6,921 nt of DNA. It comes from Planctomycetota bacterium (GTDB lineage: Bacteria; Planctomycetota; PUPC01; JABMSA01; JAUWKK01). Location of the stretch: the NCBI GenBank assembly GCA_030614245.1, contig JAUWKK010000154.1, positions 1-6,921 on the forward strand, read 5' to 3'. Of this stretch, positions 5,007-6,921 are shown piece after piece; the stretch's first letter is position 1; every line of letters starts with the position of its first letter. The translations under genes were made by a program, and so were the position numbers. The notes beneath the pieces are model-generated. The model searched no databases and was not told the origin of the DNA. It saw nothing but the letters and a program-made list of their open reading frames with translations.

Positions 5007-6866
5007 CTACGGTGGGTTCGGAAGCCCGCGTCCGACCGAGGCGAGCCTGTATCGCACGAGCAGCCACGCGACCACGCCATATAGCACCAGTGTTGCGAAA
5101 AGCACGGGCGAGAGAGCCTTCAGCTTGGGGATCGCGCAAATCGCCTGCAGCGCAAACGATACGGCCAGCCCCCAGCCGACTACCCTCCGTTCCAACGCAG
5201 TCGCCTCGCAAGCCGACAGGAACACCAGCCCCGCCGCAACGGGCACCAGCAGCACCACGTGATGCGAAGTCAGCGATACTTCCGACAGCTCGAGCATTGC
5301 GATCAACGCTGCGGAATACTGCAATCCGCGAACGATCGGCGGCTCGGCTGGACCCTTCCCCCACCACAGCGGCAGAAGCAGAACCAGCAGCAGCACGCCG
5401 GCCCATTTGCCGATCCGTCGCGCCTGGGCCGTCGTCAGTTCCGCCACGTTGACGAACCATTCTTCTTCTTTGCCGATGGCATCCATCTTCGTCAGGAAAC
5501 GGCACGAGGCCGCAGTGATCGACTGGTTGATGCTGCGGTACGGATTCGTGATGATCCCGAGGGCGCCTCGGTGGTGGTAGGGGATCATTACTTCATCCCA
5601 CCAGCGCTCGTGGCGGTGGATGTTGCCCTCGGGGCCATGGACGAGGCTCGGCAGAACGCCGACGAATAGCACAAGCCCGGCAACCATTCCTGCCAGGGCT
5701 CTCCAGTTGCGCTTCCATAGCAGGTAGAAGCCCAGGAAGCACGGGGTCAGCTTCATCGCCGCCACGAAGCCGAGCAGCATCCCGGCCAGGAACGGCCGGC
5801 CGCCCTTCAGCATCAGGTACAGGCCGCCGCATACGCACAACAGTATAATGAGGTCCGTCTCGCTGCGGAGCATGACGTTGAGCATCATTCCGAACATCAG
5901 CATGGAGGCGAGCACCGTGACGCCGAAACGCGGTTCGCTCTCCGGCGGCCATATCGCACGAACGCACAGGAGCGGGCAGAAGATGACCGCCGCCGCGTTG
6001 CACAGCCAGAAGAGCACCGCACCCAGGCCCATGGGCCCCCAACTGAATGGAGCGAACGCGAACGCAAAGAAGGGAGGATACGCGCGCTTGTGGCCGAAGA
6101 CGTCGTAAATGTCGCCCCGGTCGGGGAACTCTTCGACCTCCTCCCAGCCGTTCAGCGTTCCGCCGTCGAAGAGCGTCTCCCATTCGCCGTCGGGTTCTGT
6201 CGGGCGGATGCGAACGTTGCGGGCATAGGCGTTCATGTCGCGCGTTACCAGGGCGAGCGGCCGGGTGTAGTTGTAACTCGGCCAGACTTGAAACGTGCGG
6301 CCCGCAGTGGGCACGTCGAGCATCTTCCGCTTGTCGATCCAGGCTTGGATCGCATCTGACGTCACCCGCAGCCGAACCCGGAACCACTGCCCCGGCCAGT
6401 AGAACTTCCGCCGCATTGTGCCGTTGAGCACCATGCCGAGGCCGTCGAGGCCGACGAGCCCCGTCTCGCCGCCGCCGCAGGCGCCGATCACGTAGACGCC
6501 CCGTTCGCCGCCCACGGGGAAGACGACAGCGGGCAGCCCGCTCCATTTGTCGGGCGTCATTCCCTCGAACTCGAGCTCGTAACTCTCGGGGAACTCCTCG
6601 CGGGTGCAGACGAGCGCCGTCCACGGATCGCCGGCTTCGAGGAGGATGCGTCCGCCGTCGATGCCGACTTCGCCGGGTTTGCCCGGCGGCAGCAGTGTCA
6701 CTCGGGATATCCGGCGGAAGCTTGGGAATTCGGATGAGTGCTCATACGCGCGCACAATGGTGATGATGCCGCCGATGACGAGCAGGGCAGCCAGTGCGAT
6801 CTTCGCACGCCTGCGCGCATTCGGCCTGACCCAGTAGTCGTTCCATCGATCGAATGTGAATTGCAT
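5007..6866 (-). CDS. GT87-family (GT-C) membrane glycosyltransferase with inserted DUF1080-like domain
   Basis: The start is ATG at 6866-6864 and the stop is TAG at 5009-5007; the product has 619 residues. No clear Shine-Dalgarno precedes the start. After a basic N-terminus there is one membrane helix (about 21-40), then a large non-membrane domain (about 55-225), then a multi-spanning part (about 262-608). The latter has GT87 features: G-D-I-Y-D (251-255), Y-P-P-F-F (263-267), R-P-F-L-A-G-M-L-L-G-F-V-A-A-M-K-L-T-P (357-375), N-Q-S (447-449), S-H-H (534-536). GT87 enzymes such as mycobacterial PimE use polyprenyl-phosphate mannose on the outer face of the membrane. The large domain looks DUF1080-like: G-L-V-G-L-D-G (136-142), G-Q-W-F-R-V-R-L-R-V (159-168), A-W-I-D-K-R (175-180), A-R-N-V-R-I (215-220), then W-E-T-L-F-D-G (229-235). 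It is convergent with the EboC-like gene. Donor and acceptor are unknown; glycan binding by the extra domain is inference. Confidence 0.88.
   Translation of the reverse strand: MQFTFDRWNDYWVRPNARRRAKIALAALLVIGGIITIVRAYEHSSEFPSFRRISRVTLLPPGKPGEVGIDGGRILLEAGDPWTALVCTREEFPESYELEFEGMTPDKWSGLPAVVFPVGGERGVYVIGACGGGETGLVGLDGLGMVLNGTMRRKFYWPGQWFRVRLRVTSDAIQAWIDKRKMLDVPTAGRTFQVWPSYNYTRPLALVTRDMNAYARNVRIRPTEPDGEWETLFDGGTLNGWEEVEEFPDRGDIYDVFGHKRAYPPFFAFAFAPFSWGPMGLGAVLFWLCNAAAVIFCPLLCVRAIWPPESEPRFGVTVLASMLMFGMMLNVMLRSETDLIILLCVCGGLYLMLKGGRPFLAGMLLGFVAAMKLTPCFLGFYLLWKRNWRALAGMVAGLVLFVGVLPSLVHGPEGNIHRHERWWDEVMIPYHHRGALGIITNPYRSINQSITAASCRFLTKMDAIGKEEEWFVNVAELTTAQARRIGKWAGVLLLVLLLPLWWGKGPAEPPIVRGLQYSAALIAMLELSEVSLTSHHVVLLVPVAAGLVFLSACEATALERRVVGWGLAVSFALQAICAIPKLKALSPVLFATLVLYGVVAWLLVRYRLASVGRGLPNPP
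6192..6704 (-). other. DUF1080-like (3-keto-disaccharide-hydrolase / concanavalin-like) domain inside the GT87 gene
   Basis: This stretch encodes residues about 55-225. The order F-P-V-G-G, G-G-G-E-T-G-L-V-G-L-D-G, G-Q-W-F-R-V, I-Q-A-W-I-D-K, P-L-A-L-V-T and A-R-N-V-R-I matches the planctomycete DUF1080-like pattern, a beta-sandwich fold. Directly after it (6144-6182) comes W-E-T-L-F-D-G-G-T-L-N-G-W, the W-x-x-L-F-D-G...G-W phrase that usually opens such a domain. So there may be one complete copy plus the start of a second. It lies after the first membrane helix, so it should face the periplasm. Confidence 0.7.
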
Positions 6867-6921
6867 CGGGGGTTTGCGCCCAGCCGCTCTTATGATCTTT
6901 GGGTTGATAAAGCAACATTCG

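Noticed and set aside
4630..5505. 291-codon - strand frame running across the convergent gap
   Set aside because: It overlaps two well-supported genes, is Arg/Ala/Gly-rich and shows no domain pattern.
5593..6624. Long second frame on the - strand within the GT87 gene
   Set aside because: Arg-rich and featureless; a high-GC shadow of the GT87 frame, which has clear motifs throughout.
6887..6915. Possible - strand sigma-70 promoter for the GT87 gene (TTGCTT, 17 bp, TAAGAG)
   Set aside because: The -10 match is poor and a single weak match in a 55-bp edge segment is not enough support.

Overview
This is a high-GC (roughly 60% or more by eye) bacterial window with five convincing protein genes, four on the + strand and one convergent on the - strand. 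Nothing in it looks like a phage, plasmid, CRISPR array, transposase, tRNA or rRNA. The best guess for the host is Planctomycetota. The main reason is the - strand gene, which carries a DUF1080-like (3-keto-disaccharide hydrolase-like) module of the kind common in planctomycetes. The DUF2341/PA14/SGNH-like secreted protein and the EboC-like prenyltransferase fit that guess but do not prove it; Armatimonadota or another environmental high-GC lineage remains possible.

Layout. Positions 1-707 hold the C-terminal part of a processive membrane family 2 glycosyltransferase (cellulose-synthase-like / XagB-like) whose N-terminus lies outside the window. A 144-bp gap with repeated, pyrimidine-rich sequence and a 39-codon signal-peptide-like ORF follows. 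Positions 852-3302 encode a secreted multidomain protein: signal peptide, DUF2341-like domain, PA14-like domain, probable Ig-like region, and a C-terminal SGNH-hydrolase-like fold that appears to have lost its catalytic residues. A perfect 24-bp palindrome sits in the short gap before 3358-3882, a single-HKD phospholipase-D-like protein with a C-terminal cysteine cluster. Positions 3918-4898 encode an EboC-like UbiA-superfamily membrane protein. It ends in four consecutive in-frame stop codons. A 108-bp gap with no recognisable terminator separates it from 5007-6866 (- strand), a GT87-family (GT-C) membrane glycosyltransferase with a DUF1080-like domain placed after its first transmembrane helix.

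How they may work together (inference): the GT2 synthase would make and translocate a polysaccharide, and the secreted PA14/SGNH-like protein encoded next to it could bind or help modify the product outside the membrane. The GT87 protein is a polyprenyl-phosphate-sugar-dependent transferase by family, and the UbiA-type protein acts on prenyl substrates by family. The window therefore has a cell-envelope or glycan theme. The PLD-like gene does not obviously fit and may be an unrelated neighbour. I found no complete, unmistakable new system. The most unusual items are the DUF1080-like/GT87 fusion, the degenerate SGNH domain in a DUF2341-PA14 protein, and the palindrome and short ORFs in the gaps.
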